Below, in pieces: positions 8,916-19,196 of a stretch of DNA of 64,000 bases. Origin of the DNA: Bacillota bacterium. Its GTDB lineage: Bacteria; Bacillota; Clostridia; Lachnospirales; Lachnospiraceae. The notes below the pieces were generated by a model. It was not told the DNA's origin. It saw only the letters and a list, made by a program, of their open reading frames with translations, and did no database searches. The position numbers and the translations under genes are program-made. Numbering within the stretch: the first letter of the stretch is position 1; every line of letters begins with the position of its first letter. The stretch spans positions 62,001 through 126,000 of the forward strand of contig JAEWQV010000017.1 in NCBI GenBank assembly GCA_023399055.1, read 5' to 3'.

Positions 8916-9757
8916 TGCAATGTCCTCCCCGTAATCTCAATAAAAATATCATTCAAAGTCGGTTCGCTACTGTGAATAGATAGGATACGGTTTTCTTTTA
9001 TAAGATTTGTTAACACATCATCCTTTGATATTTGCGAAAGTAAGCATTCTCCTAAACGCTCTTTGTTATCCATGTAAGTGTATATGACCTTGGTTGCTCC
9101 TTTTCGCATAATGAGATTGTGCGGAGTATCCAGCGCTTTAATCTCACCGTTTACAATAAAAGCCACTCTGTCACATAATTCTGTTGCATCTATCATATTG
9201 TGTGTAGTTAAAAATATTGTTTTGCCTTTTGCTTTTTGTTGTAAAATCATATTCTTCATTACTTGACTATTAGTGGGATCAAGACCACTTGTTGGTTCGT
9301 CAAGAAATAATATACCAGGGTCATGAAGTAGAGCTTTTAAAAAATTCAACCTTGACTTCATACCCTTAGAATAATCGGATACTTTTTTATCAGCATCATT
9401 TTGCAATCCAATATCCGCTAAAAGTTCATCAATTTTTAATGTTCGTTTCGCATATAGCGAACTGAAAAATTGAAGGTTTTGACGTGCGGTTAGTTTTTCA
9501 TACATTGTTGAATATTCAAAATCCACACCAATATTTTCATAAAAGCGGTTATCACGCTCTTTACATTCAATACCATCTAGCTGAACGTTTCCGTTATATG
9601 TTGTGATTAAACCTGTGAGGATTTTTTGTAATGTTGTTTTCCCAGCCCCTGATGGACCCAAGAATCCAAATATTTCTCCTTTTTCAACATGAAAATTCAT
9701 AGATGTAATAAAGGGTTTTTTTGAATAACTGAATGATAGATTTTTTACTGTTAGCAT
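8912..9757 (-). CDS. ABC-2 transporter ATP-binding protein
   Basis: An ATPase of 281 residues. Walker A is GPSGAGKTT (about residues 33-41), the signature is the variant YSKGMKSRLNFLKALL, Walker B is ILFLDEPTSGLD, and the H-loop is TTHNM. It powers the two permeases encoded downstream. The start codon has AGGGAGGAA upstream. A 24-bp inverted repeat matching the one at the tetR promoter lies only 15 bp before this start, so transcription or elongation into this operon is likely controlled by the adjacent TetR protein. Confidence 0.88.
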   Translation of the reverse strand: MLTVKNLSFSYSKKPFITSMNFHVEKGEIFGFLGPSGAGKTTLQKILTGLITTYNGNVQLDGIECKERDNRFYENIGVDFEYSTMYEKLTARQNLQFFSSLYAKRTLKIDELLADIGLQNDADKKVSDYSKGMKSRLNFLKALLHDPGILFLDEPTSGLDPTNSQVMKNMILQQKAKGKTIFLTTHNMIDATELCDRVAFIVNGEIKALDTPHNLIMRKGATKVIYTYMDNKERLGECLLSQISKDDVLTNLIKENRILSIHSSEPTLNDIFIEITGRTLQ

Positions 9758-9772
9758 AAATTCCTCCCTAAA

Positions 9773-9796
9773 TGACTAAACCGTTATTTTTGGTCA
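9773..9796. promoter_or_regulatory. Predicted TetR operator 1, in front of the ABC operon
   Basis: A 24-bp imperfect palindrome with half-sites TGACTA and TGGTCA separated by 12 bp. The same half-sites and spacing occur at the tetR promoter (10423-10446). The two sites agree at about 16 of 24 positions. It lies between the tetR stop and the ATPase start; an A/T-rich TATAGT just upstream on the minus strand could be a -10 box. Confidence 0.65.
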
Positions 9797-9814
9797 AAAA
9801 AACTATAAATTTTT

Positions 9815-10405
9815 TTATCTTAGCATTTGCATTACTAAGCCGCGAATGGTCAGCCTTAGCGCTTCATTAAAATACTCTTCACCTGCTTCCCGTTTATAAA
9901 CCATACTGATAAATAGATTTCTGAAAGCAGCCGCATAGTAATCAGCCTGTATACTATCAGAACATGAAACCATTCCTACAATATTTTTAATCATCGAACT
10001 ATCATGTAAAAAGTGCGTCTGGATAATCTCTTGTGGCAGTTTGCGGTATAGAAGTTCTATTTCCCCAGTTGTTAAAAGTCTAAATAAGCCTGCTTCATCT
10101 GTTGCTTTAAAGAAACTGAATATTATTTCGGTTAATTCCTCAATTGTTATATGTTGCTGCAAAGCCTTTATTTTATCCAGCAACTGCTTTTCTATGCTTT
10201 CATGCTGCTCTAATATTACCTCAAATAATAGCAGTTCCTTTGATTCATAGAACAAGTAAAAAGTTCCTTTTGGGATTTTCACACGTTTTACTAATTCATC
10301 TACTGTAGTGCGCCTAATTCCAAAAGTCGAGAGGCAATATGCGGCTTCTTCCTTCAGCCTTTTTTTAATATATTCTCGTTCGTTATTTGAATATATTTTA
10401 GGCAA
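9815..10405 (-). CDS. TetR-family transcriptional repressor
   Basis: A 196-residue one-component regulator. The N-terminal helix-turn-helix is typical: GIRRTTVDELVKRVKIPKGTFYLFYESKELL (about residues 30-60). The C-terminal all-helical ligand pocket is not assignable. It lies 58 bp upstream of the ABC-2 exporter on the same strand. Matching 24-bp palindromes sit over its own promoter and before the exporter, so it most likely represses both and is released by an exported compound. The ribosome-binding site AGGAGGG precedes the start at 10405. Confidence 0.9.
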   Translation of the reverse strand: MPKIYSNNEREYIKKRLKEEAAYCLSTFGIRRTTVDELVKRVKIPKGTFYLFYESKELLLFEVILEQHESIEKQLLDKIKALQQHITIEELTEIIFSFFKATDEAGLFRLLTTGEIELLYRKLPQEIIQTHFLHDSSMIKNIVGMVSCSDSIQADYYAAAFRNLFISMVYKREAGEEYFNEALRLTIRGLVMQMLR

Positions 10406-10422
10406 CTAAATCCCTCCTTTTC

Positions 10423-10446
10423 TGACTAAAACATTTTGTATAGTCA
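10423..10446. promoter_or_regulatory. Predicted TetR operator 2, over the tetR transcription start
   Basis: A 24-bp palindrome with half-sites TGACTA and TAGTCA separated by 12 bp. It begins at the last base of the -10 box and covers the expected +1, a position that would block RNA polymerase. It matches the site at 9773-9796. Confidence 0.72.
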
Positions 10447-10474
10447 TTATATGACTTGTAAAAATTATTGTCAA
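10446..10474 (-). promoter_or_regulatory. Consensus sigma-A promoter of tetR
   Basis: On the minus strand TTGACA (10474-10469) and TATAAT (10451-10446) are separated by exactly 17 bp. The -10 box runs directly into the predicted TetR operator, which supports autorepression. Confidence 0.85.
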
Positions 10475-10513
10475 CAGTTCCTCTATTACTAAAAATCACA
10501 ATTAAGATATTAT

Positions 10514-10591
10514 TTTTTCTGTATTATTGCTATAACTATAAGCTAACACCCTTCAATTCTAATAATGTCATCTCTATCCTCCATCAATTAT
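10514..10591 (-). pseudogene. Remnant of an ABC ATPase N-terminus (duplicate of the 13850-14527 gene)
   Basis: This stretch is almost identical to the first 75 bp of the intact ATPase gene (14464-14540), including the ribosome-binding site and start region. It reads MTLLELKGVSL and then a stop, because one A is inserted where the intact gene continues YSYSNN. The rest of the ATPase gene is missing. It marks the far end of an ancient tandem duplication of a permease-ATPase unit. Confidence 0.75.
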
Positions 10592-10690
10592 TATGGTATT
10601 ATCACTTATATAACATCTATTCCATTATATAACCACTCCATATTTAGCTAGTAGTTTTCATATACTAAATTCTCAAAGAGTTAATCAATA

Positions 10691-13665
10691 TCATTCTTCT
10701 GCCTTAAGTATTGACTGTACAGAACATCGATTTATCTGCATTATAGAGATAATTGCTCCAATTAGCCAGCAAGCAGTAAAAATTACTGTTAGAATAAATC
10801 CCACAATGTTATATCTCATGAATATCAATAGGGAAATTAACGTTCCTACAATACCTCCTGCTATTATAAGTACTGATTGTTCCAGGAAAACATTCAAAAA
10901 AGAGATACTTTTTGAGGTTCCTTGTCCCCTCATCATCGCTATTTCTCGTTTTCTAAGTTGTATTAATATGTAAGGAATAAGTACCGCCATTAACTCTACC
11001 AGAAGATACAATGCCGGAAAGATACGATCAATATACAAAACACGCTGGGACATAGCATTTTTTGTTGTTAGAAATTCTTTGTCCTCAATTACGATAAAGC
11101 TACGAAATACACTAATTTTATTTACCTGAGAATATCCTTTACTAGAAAGATACGCCTTCAAATCAGGTAATATTTCACCACTTATTACACTAAAGTGAAA
11201 ACTATCAAAGGTAGCATCGACAAATAAGATTTCACCTAAATCTCCTTTTAACGTATTTATCGTATTGTAATCGCCTAATTGACAATAAATATTATCAAGC
11301 CTTCCAGCCTTCACATAACTTCCTATAACCTGCATTCTCTTTGGTATGATTCTTGTATATCCGTCAGACAATAGGACAGCAATATTATCACCTAATTTGA
11401 TATGATTTTCTTCCATAAATTCTGTCGAAACGATACAATATGGGAATTCCCCCAATTCTTTGGCAAATGCAGAGCTATCATATCCCTGTGCATAACTAAT
11501 TTGCATCTCTGAACTATAATAAAACTCCGGTACCGTAGCTAAGTTATTTGTAAAGACAGCACTTGCACCTTTGGCCATTCTTTCAAAAAGTGTTTCCAGT
11601 ACAAATGAAGTATCTGGGCGTTCAAAATCCAATATAGCATTCTCCAGGTTATCAGAATTACTATAATAACTATAATAGCAACCCATTGTTACGCTAATTT
11701 CAGAAACAAATCCAGACTTAGCTATATCGTTTACTACTATTTTATCAATATTAAGACCACTCGTCTGTTTACCGTCAATATCCGTAAGATATCCTCTTAT
11801 ATCCGGACTTTTATTCAGCTCCTCAAGCTTTGCATGATATACTGACATTGTATAGGTAAGCTGAAATAATAGCATGACTCCACAGGCAGTTACAATTATA
11901 GGTATGCAAGTCCGACCTTGTCCACGTTTTATGGAAAGCCACATATATTTCCAGGGTCCACCATGCAAAGAGGAAGACACCACACTGCTTCGCACTTTAA
12001 TTTTTCTTTTCGTATGATTTCGTGACTTTAAACTCAAAATTGTGAATAGAAAACAGGAGCAGATTGCCATTAAAAATACAATTCCTCCTGCCAAGAATAA
12101 TGTATCAGTTCTAATTTCAGGAACAAATTCCAGTGTTTTAAGTATGGATAATCCGCTGTTGCTATAATTAAGGTCACTGACCGTGTATTGGGAGATAATG
12201 TGTCGTACTAACTCCATGCATTGGTCAATAACTCCATTACTGATTAAAACTCCTGTGATAACTGCCACAAAGGAAAGGAATGCCGAGCCAAAAATGAAAT
12301 ATCGAAAGATATTTTTCCTCCCTGTTCCAAGCCTATGCATATTAGTTACGGTTTCTCTTTGTCTATATATAAATAGGAAACCAAACAGTAATAATACCGC
12401 CACACAGACTAAGGCACACACCGTTGTGATGAGAACTGCTACTATAAATACATCTTTTAACGACTTAGTTGTACTGGCATATCCTTGATCATAAACCGTC
12501 ATCCTGATGCGGTCCTGCAATACAGGTGTTATTTCTTCAATAAACTTATCGGCTTTATCGTTATAAAGCTCTGCTTGTGCCAGAGTATAGGTAAAATGAT
12601 TGCTCGACAAATCATAATCCTTCGATTTTGGAATAAAGATATCTTGCCTATAATCTTTCTGAAGGTTGGTTAACCCCACAATAGTAAAACTGTCTGTAAC
12701 TGAAAATCCTGTTTTAGCCCAATAACTATCATTTTTAGCACTACCCTTTTGAATTGCCATAGAAAGTTTTAACTGATCACCTATTTTAACATTTAAGACT
12801 TCTGCCAATTCTTCTGATATTAAACCTGTGCACCTAGAAGATAGTCCTGTTTGGTGAAACCTCTGCCTTTAACAAGATAGAGTGAGCCTTGTTGCAAAGG
12901 TAGTAAAGCATTTAAATTATTTGTTGCATGCACTGTAACACTATTGTTAATAACTGAATAGGTTTCAGCAATATCTCTAAAATAGCTATCCTCTGGTATA
13001 TGATATCTACTGCTTTCCGAACTAACATCTTCTATCATTCTATCTATTGCCCCGTCAAATCCTGCTAATGTAGCTGATGCATTATGAAAAGGCAAGCTTT
13101 TTATGTACATATAAGAGGTTCGACCAAAATAAAACTCACCATGAATTAAGTAATATTTACCTATCTCCAATTCGATACCATTCGTATTAATATATACCAT
13201 TAACCCTTGTGTATCTCTATAGGAGTAAAGAGCTTCCTTAATATCTCCCTTATATACTCCTTCATCTGCTTTATAGTTAGTAACATGTACTACAATAACA
13301 GCATTCTGTTTATATGGAGGTTGGTAATTCAATCGCTTGGTCCCTTCAATATACCCCAATGCCATTTCAGTGGAATCCCATTGCTTAACCGCAGGATGAG
13401 AAGAAATGACTTCTGAGTTAAAGTTTTCATAGCTTTTATCCAAGTACGGATTATACCCCATCTCATCTGGATAATCAGCACCCATGTATTCAAAAACCGC
13501 AGTGGTTGTATAACTTTTATTACATTCATCAAGGAAATCATTTATCGTGACAGTCAAGCTCGTTCCAATACAAAGAATAATTACAACCATAACAATTAGA
13601 AAGAAAAATAGAATTGATTTCTTCCTGGACCGAAAAAGATTTAACATGCTATGTCTTAATATCAT
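10691..13665 (-). pseudogene. FtsX/MacB-type ABC permease, frameshifted second copy
   Basis: The two open frames 12820-13665 and 10691-12808 together match the intact 995-residue permease at 14651-17638 along its full length. The first frame ends GAQV-stop exactly where the intact copy reads GAKVCLMSEELADVL. Comparison shows a 4-bp deletion at about 12822, after which the frame resumes as MAEVLNVKIGD. All later membrane and extracellular segments remain well conserved, so the break is recent or the two halves are still made separately. A second fragment starting at TTG 12808 has no convincing ribosome-binding site. Most likely a pseudogene. Confidence 0.82.
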
Positions 13666-13714
13666 GATGTGCTCCTTAATAATATTTCTAAATATTACAT
13701 ATGTTTTGGATTAG

Positions 13715-13746
13715 AAAAAACGGAGTACAATTACATATACTCCGTG
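13715..13746 (-). terminator. Rho-independent terminator after the intact ABC ATPase
   Basis: On the minus strand ACGGAGTA pairs with TACTCCGT and is followed by six T residues (13720-13715). It separates the intact permease-ATPase unit from the broken second permease copy. Confidence 0.82.
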
Positions 13747-13849
13747 TCCATTGAATATGTAGACTAATATCCTTACTTAATTATGGTTATCATAGTCTAT
13801 CTTACGTATATCTAATTTACAGTAATTAATAAAATCTTTTTCCTATGCA

Positions 13850-14527
13850 TTACAATTCATTGTATTCTGATAAGCGTCCATCCACGATATGATATATAAC
13901 ATCCGCTTTCTTCATTACAAAGATATCATGAGTAACTACAATTACACACTTTCCTTCCTCATGAGCAAGCTTTGTCAGGAGGTCAATAATCATTGCACTG
14001 TTTTCGCTATCTAAGCTTCCTGTAGGTTCATCCGCAAGAATTAACTTTCTGTTCATTGCTAATGCTCTGGCAATTGCCACACGTTGCTGTTCCCCTCCAC
14101 TCATTTTCTGCGGGAAACGGTCATGTAACTTTTCAGGCAGTGAAACCAGCCCCGTCAATTGCTTTGCATCCTCCATTGCCTGCTTCTTACTCACATGACA
14201 TAACTCCATTGGATACATAATATTTTCAAGAGCAGTAAGCAAGGGAAAGAGGCCAAAATCCTGATAAACCACTGCTGCACATTGTCTTCGATACTTATCC
14301 AGATCCATTTCGTTTGTCAAAGCCCCTTCATAAGAAACCTCACCAGACTTTGGTATATCAAGACCAGCCATTAAAGACAACAACGTACTTTTACCACTTC
14401 CGGACTTACCGATAATGGCATAGAACTTTCCCTGTTCAAAGTTAACATTAACGTTATTTAAGACATTCTTTTTCTCTGTATTATTGCTATAACTATAGCT
14501 AACATCCTTCAATTCTAATAATGCCAT
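13850..14527 (-). CDS. ABC transporter ATP-binding protein, LolD/MacB type
   Basis: A 225-residue ATPase with Walker A GKSGSGKST (about residues 40-48), Q-loop VVYQDFGLFPLLT, signature MSGGEQQRVAIARALA, Walker B LILADEPTGSLD and H-loop VTHD. The sequence is typical of ATPases that drive MacB/FtsX-type permeases, which transmit force across the membrane rather than forming a channel. Its partner is the large permease 124 bp upstream on the same strand. The ribosome-binding site GGAGGGTAG precedes the start. A degenerate copy of this gene's first codons lies at 10514-10591. Confidence 0.92.
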   Translation of the reverse strand: MALLELKDVSYSYSNNTEKKNVLNNVNVNFEQGKFYAIIGKSGSGKSTLLSLMAGLDIPKSGEVSYEGALTNEMDLDKYRRQCAAVVYQDFGLFPLLTALENIMYPMELCHVSKKQAMEDAKQLTGLVSLPEKLHDRFPQKMSGGEQQRVAIARALAMNRKLILADEPTGSLDSENSAMIIDLLTKLAHEEGKCVIVVTHDIFVMKKADVIYHIVDGRLSEYNEL

Positions 14528-14650
14528 CTCTACCCTCCATCAATCCTATATCAGTGTAATTATTTACTTAGTAATATTACACTAAGTAATTATTTCTCGG
14601 TGTCATAATACCAAAACCATTGTTTATCTTCCTCAAGTAAATAAGCCACA

Positions 14651-17638
14651 TTATTCTGCTGCCTTAAGTATCGACTGCACGGAACAACGATTAATCTGAC
14701 TGATAGAAATAACAGCACCAATCAACCAGCAAGCCACAAAAATTCCTGTTAAGATAAATCCAAACGTGTTATACCTCATTAATACCAAAAGTGATATAAG
14801 TGTACCAGCAATACCTCCCATTGCAACAAGTACTGATTGCTCCAAGAAAATATTAAGAAAAGAGATACTCTTGGAGGTTCCCTGACCTCTCATCATAGCA
14901 ATCTCCCTTTTTCTAAGTTGGATTAATATGAAAGGAATCAACAAGGCTATCAGCACCACTAACAGATACAGTGCCGGAAAGATACGTTCAATATATAGTA
15001 CGCGTTGGTTCATTGCTGTTTTTGTAGTTAGATATTCTTTATCCTCTATTACAATAAAATTTCTGATATCTCTAATTTTTTTGATTTGTGAATATCCCTT
15101 ATCAAATAAATAATCTTTTAATTCAGGTAATACTTTGCCACTAGTCAATCTAAAATGAAAGCTATCAAAAGAATAGTATTGTAAAACATTCTCTTTGTCT
15201 CCACCCTTTGTAAGTACGCTTGGTAGCAGATATAGTCCTAATTGACAATAAATATTATCTAACTTTCCAGCTTTCACATAACTACCAACAACGCGCATTT
15301 CATATGGATAGGAATTACCATACTCATCATATATGGATAGCGTTATAATATTGCCTAGTTGAATACCCTTCTCTTCCATATATGCAGTAGAAACGATGCA
15401 ATTGGGATACTCGGTGTAATCCTTTCCAAATACCGTTAGGTCGTATCCATCATGGAATTGAACTTGTACTGCTGAACTATAATAGAATTCTGGAACTGTG
15501 GTCAAGTTATTTGTAAATACAATTCTTGGCCCTTGAAATAATTTATAAAAAAAGGTTTCTACATCAAAATCAGTAACAGGAACATCGAGCTCTGGAACTT
15601 CTAATTCATTTCCTTCTGCATCGGATCTTCCGGCATAGATAAAATTATAGGATTTTGTAACATTTACTTCAGAGAGATAACCAGAGTCAACCATATCCTT
15701 AACAACGTTTCCTTCAACTCTAAGACCGTTGGTTTGCTTACCGTCAATATCCGTAAGATAGCCTTTAATATCCGGGCTATTATTAAGTTCATCTAGTTTC
15801 TGATCATATAGATTTCTTGTGTAGGTAAGCTGAAATAACAGGATAACACCACATGCAGTTACAAGCATCGGAATGAGGGTTCGAATTTGCCCACGTTTTA
15901 TGGAAAGCCACATATATTTCCAGGGTCCACCACGTAAGGAAGAGGAAATAACCCCACCTCGCACCCGATGTTTTCTTCCGGCATGACTGCGTGACTTAAT
16001 ACTTAACACAGTGAATAAAAAGCAAGAGCATATCGCCAATATAAATACAATACCACCAGCTATTAATAAAGTTCCGGTTCTTATTTGGGGAATAAATTCT
16101 ACTGTTTTAACTGTTGACAATCCACTATTGCTATAGTTAAGGTCGGTAACTGTATACTGGGAAACAATATTTTGTACAAATTCCAAACACCGATCGATAA
16201 CCCCATTACTAATGAGTATTCCAGTGACAACTGCTACCAAGGAAAGGAACCCTGACCCAGTAAGAAAATAGACGAAAATATTACGTTTTCCTGTTCCAAG
16301 CCTATGCATATTCGTAACAGTATCTCTTTGTCTGTAAATAAATAAGAAGCCAAAGAGCAATAATACTGCCACACAGACCAAAGCACATACCCCAGTGATG
16401 AGCACTGCTACTAATAACACATCTTTTAAAGATTTGGTGGTGCTAGCATATCCCTGATCATACACTGTCATACGAATACGATCCTGTAGCAACGGTGTTA
16501 CTTCTTCAATAAACTTACTGGCTTTACTATTATAAAGTTCTACTTGTGCTAACGTATATGTAAAATGATTGTCCGATAAATCAAATGCCTCTGACTTGGG
16601 AATAAATATATCCTGTCTGTATTCTTTCTGCAGATTTGTTAACCCAACGATAGTGAAACTATCTTTATAAGCAAATCCTTTTTTAGACCAAAAGCTTTCT
16701 TTCTTTGCACTGCCATCCTGAATAGCCAGGGAAAGGTTAATTTGATCTCCTATCTTAACCTTTAAAACATCTGCTAATTCTTCTGACATTAAGCATACTT
16801 TTGCTCCAGATATATAATCCTCTTCAGTAAAATTTCTACCCTCCATAAGATATAGAGACCCCTGTTGAAATGGGAGCAACGCTTTTATATTATTTGTTGC
16901 ATGAACTGTAACACTATTGTTGATAACCGAATAAGTATTGGCAATATCTCGAAAATAACTATCTTCTGCTATCTGATATGTACTGCTATCCGAACTAACA
17001 TCTGCAATCATATCTTCCACTGATACATTAAATCCTGCTGCTGTTGCAGTAGCATTAAGGAAAGGAGATAGTTTTATATATGTATAGGAGGAGCCGCCTA
17101 GATAATATTCTCCATGCAGCACATAATATTTACCGATTTCTAACTCCATGCCCGAAGAATTAAGATATACCATCTTTCCTGCCATATCCTTAAAGGAGTA
17201 CAGAGTTTCCGCAACCTCTCCCTTGTAAACAGCTTCATTCTCATTATAAGAGGTAACATGTACAACAAGAACAGCGTTCTGCCTATAAAGCGGATCAAAA
17301 TTTAATCTCTTGGTCCCCTCTATATATCCCAAAGCTACTGCACTAGAATCCCATTTCTTCACGGCAGGGTTTGACGAAATAATCTCTGAATTAAATTTAT
17401 TATAGGCTTCATCTAAATACGGATTATATTCCATCTCATCTGGATAATCCGCCCCCATGTATTCAAACACGGCTGTCGTAGTATAGCTTTTATCACACTC
17501 CTTCAGAAAATCATTAATTGTAACTGTTAGACTTGTCCCTATACAAAGGATAATTACAACCATTACAATTAGGAAAAAGAACAAAATTGACTTCTTCCAG
17601 GACCTAAAAATATTTAATAAGCTATGTCTTAAAATCAT
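14651..17638 (-). CDS. Large FtsX/MacB-type ABC permease (intact copy)
   Basis: A 995-residue membrane protein. An N-terminal anchor (KKSILFFFLIVMVVIILCIGTSLTV without its flanks) is followed by a large MacB-like extracellular domain. A cluster of about three helices then carries the FtsX pattern (RQRDTVTNMHRLGTGKRN), followed by another helix and a second extracellular domain. A final three-helix cluster contains RKREIAMMRGQGTSKS. ATG 17638 follows AAAGGAGT; the longer frame to 17704 is not supported. With the downstream ATPase it probably exports or senses a peptide such as an antimicrobial. A frameshifted paralogue lies downstream. Confidence 0.85.
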   Translation of the reverse strand: MILRHSLLNIFRSWKKSILFFFLIVMVVIILCIGTSLTVTINDFLKECDKSYTTTAVFEYMGADYPDEMEYNPYLDEAYNKFNSEIISSNPAVKKWDSSAVALGYIEGTKRLNFDPLYRQNAVLVVHVTSYNENEAVYKGEVAETLYSFKDMAGKMVYLNSSGMELEIGKYYVLHGEYYLGGSSYTYIKLSPFLNATATAAGFNVSVEDMIADVSSDSSTYQIAEDSYFRDIANTYSVINNSVTVHATNNIKALLPFQQGSLYLMEGRNFTEEDYISGAKVCLMSEELADVLKVKIGDQINLSLAIQDGSAKKESFWSKKGFAYKDSFTIVGLTNLQKEYRQDIFIPKSEAFDLSDNHFTYTLAQVELYNSKASKFIEEVTPLLQDRIRMTVYDQGYASTTKSLKDVLLVAVLITGVCALVCVAVLLLFGFLFIYRQRDTVTNMHRLGTGKRNIFVYFLTGSGFLSLVAVVTGILISNGVIDRCLEFVQNIVSQYTVTDLNYSNSGLSTVKTVEFIPQIRTGTLLIAGGIVFILAICSCFLFTVLSIKSRSHAGRKHRVRGGVISSSLRGGPWKYMWLSIKRGQIRTLIPMLVTACGVILLFQLTYTRNLYDQKLDELNNSPDIKGYLTDIDGKQTNGLRVEGNVVKDMVDSGYLSEVNVTKSYNFIYAGRSDAEGNELEVPELDVPVTDFDVETFFYKLFQGPRIVFTNNLTTVPEFYYSSAVQVQFHDGYDLTVFGKDYTEYPNCIVSTAYMEEKGIQLGNIITLSIYDEYGNSYPYEMRVVGSYVKAGKLDNIYCQLGLYLLPSVLTKGGDKENVLQYYSFDSFHFRLTSGKVLPELKDYLFDKGYSQIKKIRDIRNFIVIEDKEYLTTKTAMNQRVLYIERIFPALYLLVVLIALLIPFILIQLRKREIAMMRGQGTSKSISFLNIFLEQSVLVAMGGIAGTLISLLVLMRYNTFGFILTGIFVACWLIGAVISISQINRCSVQSILKAAE

Positions 17639-17779
17639 TATATACTCCTTTGAAAGAATTCCTACGTAGCAAGTTAAAATAACAACATTTGCTACATTAT
17701 ACAATAAATGTAATATATTTTCAAATTAGAAAAATGAGATGAATAGATAAATATTACTTATACTAGTAGAGGTAACTAT

Positions 17780-17819
17780 AAAAAAGAAGAATGACCATCG
17801 TATTTGAGGTACATTCTTC
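17780..17819 (-). terminator. Rho-independent terminator after the amidohydrolase gene
   Basis: On the minus strand GAAGAATGTACC pairs with GGTCATTCTTC and is followed by TTTTTT. It is 70 bp beyond the stop of the amidohydrolase gene. Confidence 0.85.
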
Positions 17820-17888
17820 CTATAATACAGTTCATTCATTACATAATTTGTTTTATCATAATTTTTGTAACCCTAATAGTTTTCTATG

Positions 17889-19058
17889 TTAATTGCTGTT
17901 TCTTTGATATACGATTTCACCGTTTACTATAGTATAGACTGTATCTGTAAAAACTTCCATCGGATTGCCTGTAAAAATAGCAATGTCTGCATCCTTTCCC
18001 ACCTCTAAACTACCTACTCGGTCAGAAACTCCACAAATAATTGCTGGGTTTATTGTAATTGCTTTAAGCCCTTCTGTTACTCCTAAGCCTTTTTTAGCTG
18101 CTAAACCAGCATAGAGTGGAAGATACTGAATAAGTGTTACAGGGTGATCTGATATGATTGCCACCTTAACTCCTACTTCCGTCAAAACCCCTGAAGTCTT
18201 AAAATCTGCATTCTGTACTTCTAACTTATTTCTGGAAGCCAAATCTGGCCCAACTATTGCAGGAAACCCACTTTCTTTTATCTCGTCAGCTATAATATGT
18301 CCCTCCGTACAGTGATCTAATGTCATATTAAGATCAAACTCTTTTGCAATTCGAATAGCAGTTAATATATCATCGGTTCGATGAACATGAGCTTTTAATG
18401 GTATTTGCTTCTGAAGAACAGGAAGCCACGGTTCTAATTGAAAATCTTCTTCAAAATCCTCATTATTTTTTATTGCTTTTTCCTTCTTTTTCTTATACTG
18501 CGCCGCATTAAATAATTCCTGCCTTAACAATGCCGCTATAGACATTCTTGTGGTTGGGCGTGTCTCCAATTCCTTATAAGTATTCTTAGGGTTTTCTCCA
18601 AAAGCAATTTTCATTGCAGCAGGTGCCTTAACTATCATTTTATCAATTACTCTTCCATGTGTTTTCAAAAAAGCAAATTGACCACCTACAACGTTTGAGC
18701 TTCCTGGTCCAACCATAACGGAAGTTATGCCTGCCTGCAGCGCATTATGAAATGCAGGATCAAGAGGGTTAATGGCATCTATTGCCCTCAAGTAGGGAGT
18801 TACAGGCGAAGTTGCTTCATTATCGTCATCCCCTTCTATCCCCTTCTTCTCTTCTGTTATCCCCATATGGCAATGTGCATCAATAATACCTGGCATAACC
18901 CATAAGCCAATTGCATCAATAGTGATATCATTCTTTTTTAATTTTGTAATAATTTTTTTACCTATTTCTACTATCTTACCATTATCTATTAATACATCTC
19001 CTGGTTCTATAACATCACCTGCCATGGTGTGTATGATACCGTTTTTTATTAATAACAT
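17889..19058 (-). CDS. Amidohydrolase, imidazolonepropionase-like (COG1228)
   Basis: A 389-residue metal-dependent hydrolase. Visible motifs are the metal-binding GIIDAHCHMG, AHVHRTDD, TLDHCTEG and SDHPV (catalytic Asp), and the C-terminal composite-domain signature VGSLEVGKDADIAIFTGNP. These place it with cytosolic prolidase/imidazolonepropionase-like amidohydrolases. The substrate is unknown; several members cleave cyclic amides or dipeptides. It is a single-gene transcript with its own terminator. A lysine-rich insertion (YKKKKEKAIKNNEDFEEDF) in the middle is unusual. Confidence 0.88.
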   Translation of the reverse strand: MLLIKNGIIHTMAGDVIEPGDVLIDNGKIVEIGKKIITKLKKNDITIDAIGLWVMPGIIDAHCHMGITEEKKGIEGDDDNEATSPVTPYLRAIDAINPLDPAFHNALQAGITSVMVGPGSSNVVGGQFAFLKTHGRVIDKMIVKAPAAMKIAFGENPKNTYKELETRPTTRMSIAALLRQELFNAAQYKKKKEKAIKNNEDFEEDFQLEPWLPVLQKQIPLKAHVHRTDDILTAIRIAKEFDLNMTLDHCTEGHIIADEIKESGFPAIVGPDLASRNKLEVQNADFKTSGVLTEVGVKVAIISDHPVTLIQYLPLYAGLAAKKGLGVTEGLKAITINPAIICGVSDRVGSLEVGKDADIAIFTGNPMEVFTDTVYTIVNGEIVYQRNSN

Positions 19059-19196
19059 AAATTACCTCCGATTTACTTTAAAAAATATCGTTTGTAGGAA
19101 TTGTAATAAATATACAAACTCGTGTGAGTATAAATAAAAATATAAAGGTAATAATAATCTTGTTAAATTAAACATCATTCTAGGAGGAAATATAAA

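Noticed and set aside
13207..13416. Plus-strand small ORFs across permease genes (also 12183-12673 and 14928-15113)
   Set aside because: They are antisense shadows of permease coding sequence without ribosome-binding sites.
12820..13665. Independent 281-residue secreted/membrane protein
   Set aside because: It is the N-terminal part of a full-length permease that is intact in the neighbouring copy; a 4-bp deletion separates it from the rest.
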